Origin: Marispirochaeta sp963667435
GTDB lineage: Bacteria > Spirochaetota > Spirochaetia > JC444 > Marispirochaetaceae
Reading direction: 5' to 3'
Assembly (NCBI GenBank): GCA_963667435.1
Contig: OY763414.1
Span: 3,162,001-3,226,000 of the forward strand
DNA: 64,000 nucleotides
Part shown: positions 53,401 through 61,197 of the stretch, piece after piece
Layout: every line of letters begins with the position of its first letter
Position numbering within the stretch: position 1 is the first letter of the stretch
The notes under the pieces: model-generated
What the model saw: the letters and a program-made list of their open reading frames with translations, nothing else
Database searches by the model: none
Told to the model about the DNA's origin: nothing
Made by a program: the position numbers and the translations under genes

Positions 53401-54741
53401 TAAACGGCTTTTTACCAGTCTTTCTGCGTTCGTGCGCATCAGTCCATACTTACTGATTAAACGGTTACACAGCATTTCTTCGTTGTCGTAAGAATAGAAA
53501 TCATGCCAAATCTGGTGCCGTTGCTCCTGGTTTTGCCACAAATCATTGCTGAAGCCGGGCTTCAACATGCTGATGGTTGGGCAACCGGGAATAGTAAAGT
53601 CATCGGGATAATTGAAGCTGCCTGTTTCCATCTTCAGGGTTTTCTTTACATCTTTCATGTTTTTAGCTTTGCTGCTTTTTGTTAACAGCTGCAGCAGTTT
53701 CTCTTTATCTTCTCTGCGTAAGAATTCATTTTTGCCGAATTGTATATTATTTATTACCTGTAAAGCTCTAAATATTTCAAAATCCGGGTGAGATAAAGGG
53801 CATGGATTTTTGTTTGCTTCGAATCTGCAGGGAGCCAAAAGATGCTTTTGAGATTTTAGTGGGCGTTGATAAAAAAGAAGCCCTCTTTTAGGGGCTCCGA
53901 GATAATCATGCAGACTTATTTTTTCTTCGCGGATGAGGTACCCAGTTTCAACTTTATATTGTATTCCTTTTTCTTTTATCTGGTTGATCTTTGCTTTTGC
54001 CCGATTTGTATCTGGATTTCCAATGTAGGTTTTGCGGGTCCGTCTAACTGTAATAGTGTCTATTCCTAATTGTGGCGCCTGCTTTTGCCATATTCGTTCA
54101 AATTCATCTATGTACCAGGAGCGCAGAGTATATCTGTTTCGCAATCGGATGTTGTTTTTATGCTGTTTGTATTCATTAAAAAGATATTCTCCCAATGTTG
54201 TACCGTTTTGTAATGCATCACTGGTCTCATTTATTCCTTTGGTTGAGTCTTTTCCTTTGTACAGAGTACCTTCTTCATTGCTCTTCCGCCCGGTTTGAAA
54301 TCCACGACGGTGGATAAAGGTATAGAATATTCTGCCCAATTCTTCCAAAGATATTTTTTCGTTAAGAGCTTTATATCGGAGCTCGTAAGGGTTAAGAGCT
54401 AACCAATTAGTGAATGCTTCTGTATCTGGAAATCGGTGAGGATATGCTTTTGAATAGTTCTTCCACTGCTTTAAGTCCTCCTGTGAAAGAGGACACATTC
54501 CCTGGTCTATTAAAGCCGATAATAACGCTATTCTGCGAAGTCTCTTGCGGTATGTTTGTCTGCGGGCCTGTCTGCTCATTCGCCGTTTTGCGTTTTTACT
54601 TTCTTCTTTCTGGGTTGCGGTATTCTCAACCCCAGCTGGAAATATACGAACTCCGGTTTTTATGATATGTTGTCTGTCCTTGTCAATTAATGCCCATCCA
54701 ATTGAATTAGTTCCGAGGTCAAGACCAAGAGTTTTTCCCAT
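50419..54741 (-). CDS. cas9: CRISPR-associated endonuclease Cas9, large type II-C form
   Basis: 1440 residues from the ATG at 54741 (MGKTLGLDLGTNSIGWALI), with GAAGGA upstream; an ATG 15 codons further out has no ribosome site. Catalytic landmarks: RuvC-I D8, arginine-rich bridge helix about 50-72, RuvC-II VELARDL (E593), HNH FQIEHIAPYS (H679) and RuvC-III HRHHAIDAL (H1105, D1108). All nuclease residues are intact. The C-terminal 330 residues should recognise the PAM. Most II-C Cas9s have about 1000-1100 residues; this one is among the long ones. Codon and base use are more A+T-rich than most of the window. Confidence 0.97.
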   Translation of the reverse strand: MGKTLGLDLGTNSIGWALIDKDRQHIIKTGVRIFPAGVENTATQKEESKNAKRRMSRQARRQTYRKRLRRIALLSALIDQGMCPLSQEDLKQWKNYSKAYPHRFPDTEAFTNWLALNPYELRYKALNEKISLEELGRIFYTFIHRRGFQTGRKSNEEGTLYKGKDSTKGINETSDALQNGTTLGEYLFNEYKQHKNNIRLRNRYTLRSWYIDEFERIWQKQAPQLGIDTITVRRTRKTYIGNPDTNRAKAKINQIKEKGIQYKVETGYLIREEKISLHDYLGAPKRGLLFYQRPLKSQKHLLAPCRFEANKNPCPLSHPDFEIFRALQVINNIQFGKNEFLRREDKEKLLQLLTKSSKAKNMKDVKKTLKMETGSFNYPDDFTIPGCPTISMLKPGFSNDLWQNQEQRHQIWHDFYSYDNEEMLCNRLISKYGLMRTNAERLVKSRLKEGYSNVSLRAIRNILPFLERGFQYSTAAFLGGVLNVCNRNNIELNKNIEQGVLDILHQQNKEGEAVEKVKTLLTSVYKLPEKEMRYLYHHSQSVRSEEYRRKLGAIENLRNPIVQQALNETRRLVNTIIDRYLEPDEQFESIRVELARDLKQSSEKRKKQYGENLKRKDENDKAREVLSSFGLSHTRQNIHKYLLYTELAQKNGTAMCPYSGKSISLNALFGPENLFQIEHIAPYSISLDDSLGNKTLCESNLNREKGEKTPYGFFHHNEALWREVISRAFACLPYNKAKRFISSNSSSEDFIERQLNDTRYISKKAAEILKTICPNVRVIPGRVTAELRHNWGLDTILAPPIPITEDLEPGEYWGRMDQEGSILSFHPKRSPLPEKQRDELLLVGTVKKNRLFSEVFPETYNPVCTEEDGKCWFKLHHSGLKEVRPIFKNPEASGKDAILLRGKKNKQQFEATNMSYPLLMTEDLPEGKSYWVEALITDKEKLDFIPANMQSREAKKNELKVFGTASNNQFIFTVFGNKYSLPALISDGKWIGYIPLKPDISNPIPVRNEKPAIKSGEICMEGTVESGFFQSDLNESFSTTESIKDPYPAWGVFTVETRPFEIQLMENSRPQKETEKLTEGKISRNYETGRLEFFPVKNRGDHRHHAIDALTVALTDQSFVQRLSTYNAQQKERQRGKASHPSFDSPWQDFRNQAVSSIEVIIVSHKKNNGIISRISKPYIKDGKRYQSRGIGVRGQLHKETVYGKRINPETGESSYRVRKSIDTISDHKLVNKIADSRIRKAIIALLETDGIDTSGPFKIPSGTLLREGKTRIFLPNRNGEPIPVYKVRMEEHIGNAVDLKTDGRQWVNPRNNHHILLYKNSDEKIMETCVTFWEAVQRKQKGEKVFQLPPEGKQTEAILKENEMFLIGTDSEQTINLSTYLYRVQKISSSYYCFRKHTESTLENDFYPYYHRIQSLKKWDELKPMAVEVDILGEISKKQ

Positions 54742-54765
54742 CGTTAATTCCTTCTCTGTTTTTGA

Positions 54766-54794
54766 TTGACATGTATTAATTCTCATTATAGCAT
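54766..54794. promoter_or_regulatory. Overlapping divergent promoters of tracrRNA and cas9
   Basis: Plus strand: TTGACA (54766-54771), 17 bases, TAGCAT (54789-54794), giving a start near 54800 at the head of the anti-repeat. Minus strand: TGC-TATAAT, an extended -10 with a perfect hexamer at 54790-54785, about 44 bases before the cas9 ATG. The two -10 elements share bases, so polymerase cannot occupy both at once. Confidence 0.65.
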
Positions 54795-54799
54795 GGAAA

Positions 54800-54877
54800 T
54801 GAACTGATTCTTATCACAATAAGGCTATACGCCGAAGAGCTTTTGCTCTAAGCCCCGCCTAGGCGGGGTATTTTTGT
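54800..54877 (+). ncRNA. tracrRNA
   Basis: The anti-repeat at 54801-54820 pairs with the 5' half of the repeat: GAACTGATTC matches exactly and CACAA again after an internal mismatch. Then comes ACAATAAGGC, also found in the Neisseria tracrRNA nexus. Small stems follow: GGC/GCC (54823-54833), AGAGC-TTTT-GCTCT (54836-54849) and a terminator. It is divergent from cas9. The length of about 78 bases suits a minimal II-C tracrRNA. Confidence 0.88.
54853..54875 (+). terminator. Rho-independent terminator of the tracrRNA
   Basis: CCCCGCC and GGCGGGG form a 7-base all-GC stem with a two-base loop, followed by TATTTTT. It is the last stem of the tracrRNA. Confidence 0.88.
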
Positions 54878-54884
54878 TTCTAAT

Positions 54885-54925
54885 AAAAAAGTAGGACGAA
54901 AAGAATGTGTGATTCTTTTCGTCCT
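54885..54925 (-). terminator. Terminator of the FAH-flavoprotein unit
   Basis: AGGACGAAAAGAAT (54893-54906) and its exact complement (54912-54925) give a 14-base stem with loop GTGTG. On the minus strand it is followed by ACTTTTTT, so it ends the minus-strand transcript of the gene at 55006. It also insulates the tracrRNA from readthrough. Confidence 0.8.
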
Positions 54926-55005
54926 GCTGAAAATAACATAATCAATTTAGCTATATGGTCGACTTATTAATCACTTACAATGGTGATCTATCCAGACGCA
55001 CTTGT

Positions 55006-55626
55006 TCATCTGATAAAGTTCGTTTTTACCTTCTCTTCCTGTTCAGGATATGGCACAGTGGACTTTGCCGCATCAAGGCTTTTCACCAGCCAGGCCATAT
55101 TACGACCAAGCACGCGCATTGTCTGCAGCCCCTCTTCATCCTGTTCTGTCTGTTCTGCTCCGATTCCGTGAGTGCCGTTCCAGTAGTTTGAGGTAACCAG
55201 GGGCATCTGAGCGTAGGTCAGGTACTTGTTGAGACGGTCGAATGCGGCGCTGTTGCCTCCCCGGCGGCAGTTCGAAATAGCCGCTGCAGGCTTGAAGGCA
55301 TAAGGCCCTGTTTTCATATAGAACATCCGGTCCAGAAATGCGCAGAGCGAGGCATTGGGTCCTGCAAAATAGACCGGGGAGCCGACAATCAGGCCGTCAG
55401 CCTTTTTCAGCAGATCTATGGCTTCATTAACGCCGTCGTCGGTGTATTTGCAGTAACCGGTTTTTATGCAGGCCGAGCAGGCAGTGCAACCCTTGATGCC
55501 TTCTTTTCCGATATGGAACATGGTGGTCTCAACCCCGGCGTTTTCCATTTCTGCGGCTGCTTCAGACAGTGCCCTGTGGGTGCTGCCGTTCTCATGGGGG
55601 CTTCCGTTTATCAGTAATACGTTCAT
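55006..55626 (-). CDS. Iron-sulfur flavoprotein / NADPH-dependent FMN reductase-like
   Basis: 206 residues of the flavodoxin-like fold: VLLINGSPHENGSTHRA (5-19) binds FMN phosphate and VGSPVYFAGPNASLCAFLDR is the second flavin loop. Cysteines C47, C50, C53 and C59 (CTACSACIKTGYC) follow the compact CX2CX2CX5C spacing of iron-sulfur flavoproteins that hold a 4Fe-4S cluster. These proteins transfer electrons, for instance to oxygen or peroxide, in anaerobes. It starts one base from the end of the FAH-family gene. Confidence 0.83.
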   Translation of the reverse strand: MNVLLINGSPHENGSTHRALSEAAAEMENAGVETTMFHIGKEGIKGCTACSACIKTGYCKYTDDGVNEAIDLLKKADGLIVGSPVYFAGPNASLCAFLDRMFYMKTGPYAFKPAAAISNCRRGGNSAAFDRLNKYLTYAQMPLVTSNYWNGTHGIGAEQTEQDEEGLQTMRVLGRNMAWLVKSLDAAKSTVPYPEQEEKVKTNFIR

Positions 55627-55627
55627 T

Positions 55628-56356
55628 CTACTCCTCCCTTACCGGATTCTTAAGTATACCGATTCCTTCTATCTCAATTTCCACTACATCACCGTCCTTG
55701 AGGGGGCTTACCCCGGACGGGGTCCCGGTTGCTATAATATCACCGGGTTCAAGGCTCATGTTCTTGCTTATGTAACTGATAATCCGTGCCACGGGAAATA
55801 TCATCAGGCGTGTATTTGATTCCTGGGCTGTTTTTCCATTTACCCGGGCCTGAATCTTCATAGTCTGGGGGTCCTCCATGGCGGATGCCGGAATAATAAC
55901 CGGTCCGATGGGGCCGAAGGTGTCCAGTGATTTTCCCCGGAACCAGCCGGACTTATCACTCTTCTGGATATTCCGTGCGGAGACATCGTTGAAGCAGGTG
56001 TAGCCGAATACATGGTTCAGGGCCTTGTCTTCAGGGATGTTTTTGCCTCCGGTTCCGATAATTACTGCAAGCTCCGCTTCGTGGTCGATCCTGAGGTTGG
56101 CAAAATTGTATTCCTTCAGAAAACGGGGAATTACAATCTCATCTCCAGGGCCTATCAGCACGTTGGGAGTCTTTGCAAACAGCACCGGTTCCTCAGGAAG
56201 ATCCGGATTTTGATCTTTTGGTTGACTACCGAATTCCTTCTCGAACACGTGGCTTTCCTTTACGTGCTCCAGATAATTGAGCCCTACTGCGACAATCTTG
56301 GAAGGGTTGATGGTATACGTTTCGTTTGTTCCCGAAACAGGTAGAATAACAGCCAT
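55628..56356 (-). CDS. Fumarylacetoacetate hydrolase family protein
   Basis: 242 residues with the FAH C-terminal fold: VGLNYLEHVKES near the start, the metal-ligand strand RIDHEAELAVIIG (about 92-104), and ATGTPSGVSPLKDGD near 205. Members hydrolyse or decarboxylate 2-oxo acids such as acylpyruvates or oxaloacetate with Mg2+. The substrate is not determinable here. AAGGAG is six bases before the ATG. It is followed with one base between by the flavoprotein gene. Confidence 0.85.
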   Translation of the reverse strand: MAVILPVSGTNETYTINPSKIVAVGLNYLEHVKESHVFEKEFGSQPKDQNPDLPEEPVLFAKTPNVLIGPGDEIVIPRFLKEYNFANLRIDHEAELAVIIGTGGKNIPEDKALNHVFGYTCFNDVSARNIQKSDKSGWFRGKSLDTFGPIGPVIIPASAMEDPQTMKIQARVNGKTAQESNTRLMIFPVARIISYISKNMSLEPGDIIATGTPSGVSPLKDGDVVEIEIEGIGILKNPVREE

Positions 56357-56418
56357 GATAATCTCCTTATGGCAGGAAAATAACAGAAATCTAACATTTC
56401 TCTTTTACTCTTGGTTCG

Positions 56419-58176
56419 ATGATACCTGAGACAGAGAAAAGAATATTCCTTGTAGATAGTACCAGTCCTTTTTTTGTAGGTAAACTGAGATCCACTATAA
56501 ACTGGTCAAAAGTTCCCTTCGCCCGTCTTGAGGGAGAGGGTAAAAAAGGCAGAATCCGCAAAAAGACCTGGAAAGATATCCGGGAACGCTATGGTAAGTA
56601 TCTGAAGAAGATAAAGGCCTATGGATTTAACTCCGTTTCTCTGGATGAACTCTGCTATCTGCTGGATTTTCCTTTTTACCCCGATACTGTACGTAGTAAC
56701 ATTGCCCGTTACCGGAAAAGGTTGGGACAGATTATCTCTCTGGCGGTGGAAAAAGGGATTCGGGTTTTTATTACCAGCGATATTATGTTTTCCAATGTGG
56801 AGCTGCAGCGCCATATTTCTTCCGATTTTGAATCACAGCTAAAGCTTCTGAAGGTTTCGGTGGAGAGCTTCTTCCGTGCCTATCCCGGTGTTTCCGGTAT
56901 CATCTTTCGTATGGGCGAGGCCGATGGGGTGGATGTGAAGGGCTTTTTTCATTCAAAGCTGCTTATCCGCACCGCTGCCCAGGGGAACCGGCTTATCCGG
57001 GAAATGCTTCCCCTTTTTGAAGAAGCGGGAAAAACTATGATTTTTCGTATCTGGTCTCCCGGAGCCTATGCCATCGGCGATATCATGTGGAACCGTAAAA
57101 CCCTGAACCGGCTTATTCGGGGGATCTCCTCGGAGAATTTTGTTCTCTCCCTGAAATACGGTGAGTCCGACTATTTCCGTTATTTAAGGCTCAGCCCAAA
57201 TTTCCGGGGACTCATGGTCAAGTTTATTGTGGAGTTTCAGACCCGTCGTGAATATGAAGGATTCGGCTCCTACCCCTCTTTTGTTGGCTGGGAGTATCGG
57301 CAGTTCTACACGAAGATAAAGGATCATCCCAATTTTCATGGAATCCAGGTGTGGTGTCAAACCGGCGGATGGTCCGGTTTTCGTAACTATACCTTCATGA
57401 AAGGTTCTTCACTGTGGAATGAGCTCAATACCTGGGTCACCATACGGATGTTCCGCTATAATCAGGGTATAAAAAAATCCACCGCAAAGTTTCTTCGCCG
57501 CTTTGTCCTTAAGGATAAAAGTCTGGCCGGGGATGAGCTGAAAGAGAAATCGCGGCAGTTCCGGCGCTTTCTCAAACTCTCGGATTTCCTGGTGCTCCGG
57601 GTGCTTTATATCCGGGGATTTGCTGAACAAAGACGCTACTTTTTCCGTATGCGGGTTCCCCCTCTGGTGCATGCTTTCTGGGATACCGTAAGTGTAAGTC
57701 CTGTTATGCGCATTCTTATCCGTTCCACCGGCGCTCGCTTTGATTTGGAACACCGGAAGGTGCGGAAAGCCCTGACTGAAATGAAGAGCCTGGCTGAAGG
57801 TCTCTCGCTGCAATATGAAAGTGAGTATCACCGGGATCTTTTTTCCCTGTATGCGTATGCCCAGGAGGCGCTCTGTGCCGATGATCCGGCGGATGCTTCT
57901 GCGAAGCTATCCGCTCTTGCACCTGCCTTCAATGAGAAATACAAAGGTGTGTACAGTATATCCGTACTGCCTGTAAAGCGTTCAGTGGGAGGATTTTTTG
58001 TTGTGCAGTTTGCAAAAATCGCATTGAGGAGACATTCCTCATACAGGCTGATCGACCGTATCCTTTTCTGTCCTCCCCTGCGGTATCTGTATGTACTGCT
58101 GATCCGTTTTAACCGGAAACGGCTTCCGGGGGTGGTGAATTCGCGGGCTATGAGTGCAGAGGATCTTTTATCATGA
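56419..58176 (+). CDS. Large TIM-barrel-like protein, possibly related to alpha-glucuronidases
   Basis: 585 residues without signal peptide. The first 390 read as a beta/alpha barrel: YLKKIKAYGFNSVSLDEL, KGIRVFITSDI, VSGIIFRMGEADG, KTMIFRIWSPGAY and MVKFIVEFQTRREYEGFG. The last resembles the VELQITQEY block of GH67 alpha-glucuronidases, and GEADG or EFQ could supply catalytic Glu residues. The C-terminal 190 residues are helical. Family and substrate are uncertain; it may be an unnamed clan member. No clear ribosome site precedes the ATG. It is divergent from the FAH gene. Confidence 0.5.
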   Translation: MIPETEKRIFLVDSTSPFFVGKLRSTINWSKVPFARLEGEGKKGRIRKKTWKDIRERYGKYLKKIKAYGFNSVSLDELCYLLDFPFYPDTVRSNIARYRKRLGQIISLAVEKGIRVFITSDIMFSNVELQRHISSDFESQLKLLKVSVESFFRAYPGVSGIIFRMGEADGVDVKGFFHSKLLIRTAAQGNRLIREMLPLFEEAGKTMIFRIWSPGAYAIGDIMWNRKTLNRLIRGISSENFVLSLKYGESDYFRYLRLSPNFRGLMVKFIVEFQTRREYEGFGSYPSFVGWEYRQFYTKIKDHPNFHGIQVWCQTGGWSGFRNYTFMKGSSLWNELNTWVTIRMFRYNQGIKKSTAKFLRRFVLKDKSLAGDELKEKSRQFRRFLKLSDFLVLRVLYIRGFAEQRRYFFRMRVPPLVHAFWDTVSVSPVMRILIRSTGARFDLEHRKVRKALTEMKSLAEGLSLQYESEYHRDLFSLYAYAQEALCADDPADASAKLSALAPAFNEKYKGVYSISVLPVKRSVGGFFVVQFAKIALRRHSSYRLIDRILFCPPLRYLYVLLIRFNRKRLPGVVNSRAMSAEDLLS

Positions 58177-58334
58177 CAGCGGGTAAATTGGAAAATTTAT
58201 AGAAATCTGAAGAAAGTGCTGAGAAATCTCTATCAAATATCCGGATCTGAAAGCTGATTACGTTGACACGGGAAATGGATTTAAGTACCGTGAAATATAT
58301 ATATTAACTTTCAGGATCACAAGGAGTGATGCAG

Positions 58335-59540
58335 ATGAAAAAGATTCTTCTCGCCCTTCTCATTGTTGCCGTGCTGTTTATGGCCGGTTGTCAGAAGAAA
58401 GAGGCTCCCACGGCAGCTGCCCCCGAGCAGACTGCACCGGCTGAGGAAAAAGTAAAGGCCGGCTTTGTCTATATCGGACCCGCCGGTGACTACGGCTGGA
58501 CCTATGCCCACGATCAGGGCAGACTGTATGCCGAAAAGGAACTTCCCTGGCTGGAAACTGTAACCGTAGAGAGTGTTCCCGAAGGAGACGCTGTTCGTTT
58601 TATCGACCGCCTTGTTCAGGAGCAGAAAGTGGATATTGTTTTTACCACCAGCTTCGGTTATATGGATGATACTGTAGCGGCTGCTGCAAAGTATCCGGAC
58701 ACAACCTTCTTTCACTGTTCCGGTTTCAAACGAGCTCCCAATTTAGGTACATACATGGGCGATATGTATCAGATCTATTACATGAATGGTCTGATGGCAG
58801 GTGCGCTTACCAAATCAAACAAGATCGGCTATGTTGCCGCTTTCCCCATTCCTGAGCTTTTCCGGCATATGAATGCCTTCGCTCTGGGAATCAAGGAAGT
58901 GAATCCCGATGCGGAAGTTCATGTAAAATGGACCTATGCGTGGTATGGACCGGATGATGCCCGGGAGGCTGCAGAAGCTCTTGTTGCGGAAGGATGCGAT
59001 GCCCTTGCTTTTACCGAAGACACTCCCACAGTTATTGAGGTTGCCCAGGAGCATACTGAAAAAGGCGAAATGGTATATGCCTTCAGTCACTACAGTCCCA
59101 TGCAGCAGTACGGCGAAGACGCGGTTGTTTCCGGTCAGCTTACCGACTGGGGTGTTCTGTACAAGCAGATGCTTGAAGACTACAAGGCCGGCAAAACCGG
59201 TGATATGACCAACTACGACCTGCTCTGGCTGATGGATAAGAATGCTGTTGAACTCGGTGCTTCCTGGAACGAGAAGATCAATCCAAAATTTGTGGATGAG
59301 CTTAAGGGTATTACCACAGACAGCAAGGATTTCGGTTCCATTTCCGTATACGACCTTGTTATGAAACGGTATGACCAGATGAAGACCGGACGGAACGACT
59401 TTGATCCTTTTACTGGACCCATAAAGGATCAGGATGGGAATATCACAGTTCCCGAGGGAGAAATTGCCTCTATTCCTCATCTTTTTGCAGAGATGATGTA
59501 CCAGGTGGACAACTTCGCAACCCCTGTTCCCAAGAGTTGA
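58335..59540 (+). CDS. BMP family nucleoside-binding lipoprotein (TmpC/PnrA-like)
   Basis: 401 residues. The start at 58335 follows AAGGAG by eight bases and gives a clean lipoprotein signal, MKKILLALLIVAVLFMAGC with lipobox AGC (C19); GTG and ATG codons just upstream lie too close to the site. The mature part begins the BMP pattern (VKAGFVYIGPAGDYGWTYAHDQG) and has YMDDTVAAAAKYPDTTFFHCSGF. T. pallidum PnrA of this family binds purine nucleosides. A terminator separates it from its ABC genes. Confidence 0.9.
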   Translation: MKKILLALLIVAVLFMAGCQKKEAPTAAAPEQTAPAEEKVKAGFVYIGPAGDYGWTYAHDQGRLYAEKELPWLETVTVESVPEGDAVRFIDRLVQEQKVDIVFTTSFGYMDDTVAAAAKYPDTTFFHCSGFKRAPNLGTYMGDMYQIYYMNGLMAGALTKSNKIGYVAAFPIPELFRHMNAFALGIKEVNPDAEVHVKWTYAWYGPDDAREAAEALVAEGCDALAFTEDTPTVIEVAQEHTEKGEMVYAFSHYSPMQQYGEDAVVSGQLTDWGVLYKQMLEDYKAGKTGDMTNYDLLWLMDKNAVELGASWNEKINPKFVDELKGITTDSKDFGSISVYDLVMKRYDQMKTGRNDFDPFTGPIKDQDGNITVPEGEIASIPHLFAEMMYQVDNFATPVPKS

Positions 59541-59566
59541 TCCCGGCTCCTGATTATACATTATAC

Positions 59567-59599
59567 GGCCCGTCCGGATTCTCCCGGCGGGCCTTTTTT
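59567..59599 (+). terminator. Rho-independent terminator after the BMP gene
   Basis: GGCCCG/CGGGCC with inner CCGG pairs form the stem, followed by six T bases (59594-59599). Its place, between the binding-protein gene and the ATPase gene, should make more binding protein than transporter. Confidence 0.88.
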
Positions 59600-59655
59600 A
59601 ATGGCACAGAGAAGAAAAATCTGGTAGGGTTATACTGGCCGAAGGGAGGAGTCAA

Positions 59656-61197
59656 GTGGAACGGATCCGGACGCTGGAAATGCGGGATATTGGAAAAAGT
59701 TTTGTCGGAGTAACCGCCAATGAAGATGTTTCGCTTCATTTGAATGCCGGAGAGATCCTCGGGCTGTTAGGGGAAAACGGTGCAGGAAAGACCACCCTGA
59801 TGAACGTCCTGTTCGGCCTCTATAAACCGGATGCAGGTTCTATTCTGGTTAATGATGAGCCTGTGCATTTTCGATCACCCCGGGATGCTATGAACTGTGG
59901 TATTGGTATGATTCATCAGCATTTCATGCTGGTTCAGAAGCATACTGTTGTGGAGAATGTTATTCTGGGCATGGAAGATGTGCCTTTTTTCTTTCCCCGG
60001 AAGCATGTAAAAGAGCGATTAAGGCAGTTCAGTGAGCAGTTCGGCCTTTCTGTTGATCCTGATGCCCCGGTCTGGAAACTTTCCGCCGGAGAACAGCAAC
60101 GGGTGGAAATCCTTAAAGCCCTTATCCGTAATGCAGATCTGCTGATTATGGATGAGCCTACCTCGGTTCTTACCCCTGCTGAGGCGGATGAGCTATTTGA
60201 TATCCTAAAAAGAATGAGTGCCGACGGACATTCAGTTATTCTTATCAGTCACAAACTCGACGAAATTATGAAGATCTGCAACCGGGTTGAAGTTCTTCGT
60301 AAAGGAAAAGTAACCGGACAGGCGGAGATTACGGATGTCACTGCGGAGGACCTGGCCCGGATGATGGTGGGACGCAGGGTGGCCGATTCATTCCCCAAAG
60401 CAGATGTCTCCCCCGGAGAAATTGTGCTGCAGGTAAACTCCCTGAAGGTAAATAATGATCAGGGTATGTCGGCAGTGAAGGGTATAAGTTTTGCGGTACG
60501 CAGGAATGAGATATTCGGTATTGCCGGTGTATCCGGTAACGGTCAGTTAGAACTCGTTGAGTGTATAACCGGCCTGCGTAAAGCCTCGGGCGGGCAGATT
60601 ATGCTTGAGGGGGCGGATGTTACCAACAACTCTCCCCGGAATTTGCATGATCGGGGTATGAGTCATGTTCCCGAAGAGCGGATTAAGTTCGGGATTGTCC
60701 CGAATCTGTTTCTCTACGAGAATGCAGTTCTCAAGCATCATCATGTACCTCCCTATTCAATCCGCAACATTATGAACTATCCCCGTATCCGTACCCACGC
60801 AGAAGAACTGGTGAAAGGGTTTCAGGTTTCCACCCCGTCAATCAATGCTCCCATGAAAAACCTCTCCGGAGGGAATATTCAGAAGCTGATTCTCGGAAGG
60901 GAAATCTCCTCTGATCCGGTACTGATGATTGCCGCACATCCGACCTACGGACTGGATGTAGGCGCGGCGGAATATATCCGTACCCAGCTGGTTAAACGCC
61001 GGGATTCCGGAGGTGCAATCCTGCTGGTTTCGGAGGACCTTGAGGAACTTTTTATGGTATGTGACCGAATTGCGGTTATTTATGAAGGTCGGTTTATGGG
61101 GGTTGTAGAGCCTGGCAGCTGTGATTTTGAACAGATCGGTATGATGATGGCCGGTGCCGGTTCTCATACAACAGAGGCGGCCTGCGATGAGAATTGA
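59656..61197 (+). CDS. Nucleoside ABC transporter ATPase, two nucleotide-binding domains
   Basis: 513 residues from a GTG with GGGAGGA five bases upstream. The first ABC half is complete: GENGAGKTT, SAGEQQRVEIL, LLIMDEPTSVL. The second is atypical as usual in the sugar/nucleoside group: GVSGNGQLE in place of Walker A lysine and LSGGNIQKL, with AHPTYGLDVGA instead of DEPT. It matches the YufO/NupO type that partners BMP proteins. It overlaps the first permease gene by 11 bases. Confidence 0.92.
   Translation: MERIRTLEMRDIGKSFVGVTANEDVSLHLNAGEILGLLGENGAGKTTLMNVLFGLYKPDAGSILVNDEPVHFRSPRDAMNCGIGMIHQHFMLVQKHTVVENVILGMEDVPFFFPRKHVKERLRQFSEQFGLSVDPDAPVWKLSAGEQQRVEILKALIRNADLLIMDEPTSVLTPAEADELFDILKRMSADGHSVILISHKLDEIMKICNRVEVLRKGKVTGQAEITDVTAEDLARMMVGRRVADSFPKADVSPGEIVLQVNSLKVNNDQGMSAVKGISFAVRRNEIFGIAGVSGNGQLELVECITGLRKASGGQIMLEGADVTNNSPRNLHDRGMSHVPEERIKFGIVPNLFLYENAVLKHHHVPPYSIRNIMNYPRIRTHAEELVKGFQVSTPSINAPMKNLSGGNIQKLILGREISSDPVLMIAAHPTYGLDVGAAEYIRTQLVKRRDSGGAILLVSEDLEELFMVCDRIAVIYEGRFMGVVEPGSCDFEQIGMMMAGAGSHTTEAACDEN

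Noticed and set aside
54885..54925. 14-base hairpin as a further part of the tracrRNA
   Set aside because: The GC terminator with T-run ends before it, and the T-run of this hairpin is on the minus strand, fitting the gene at 55006.
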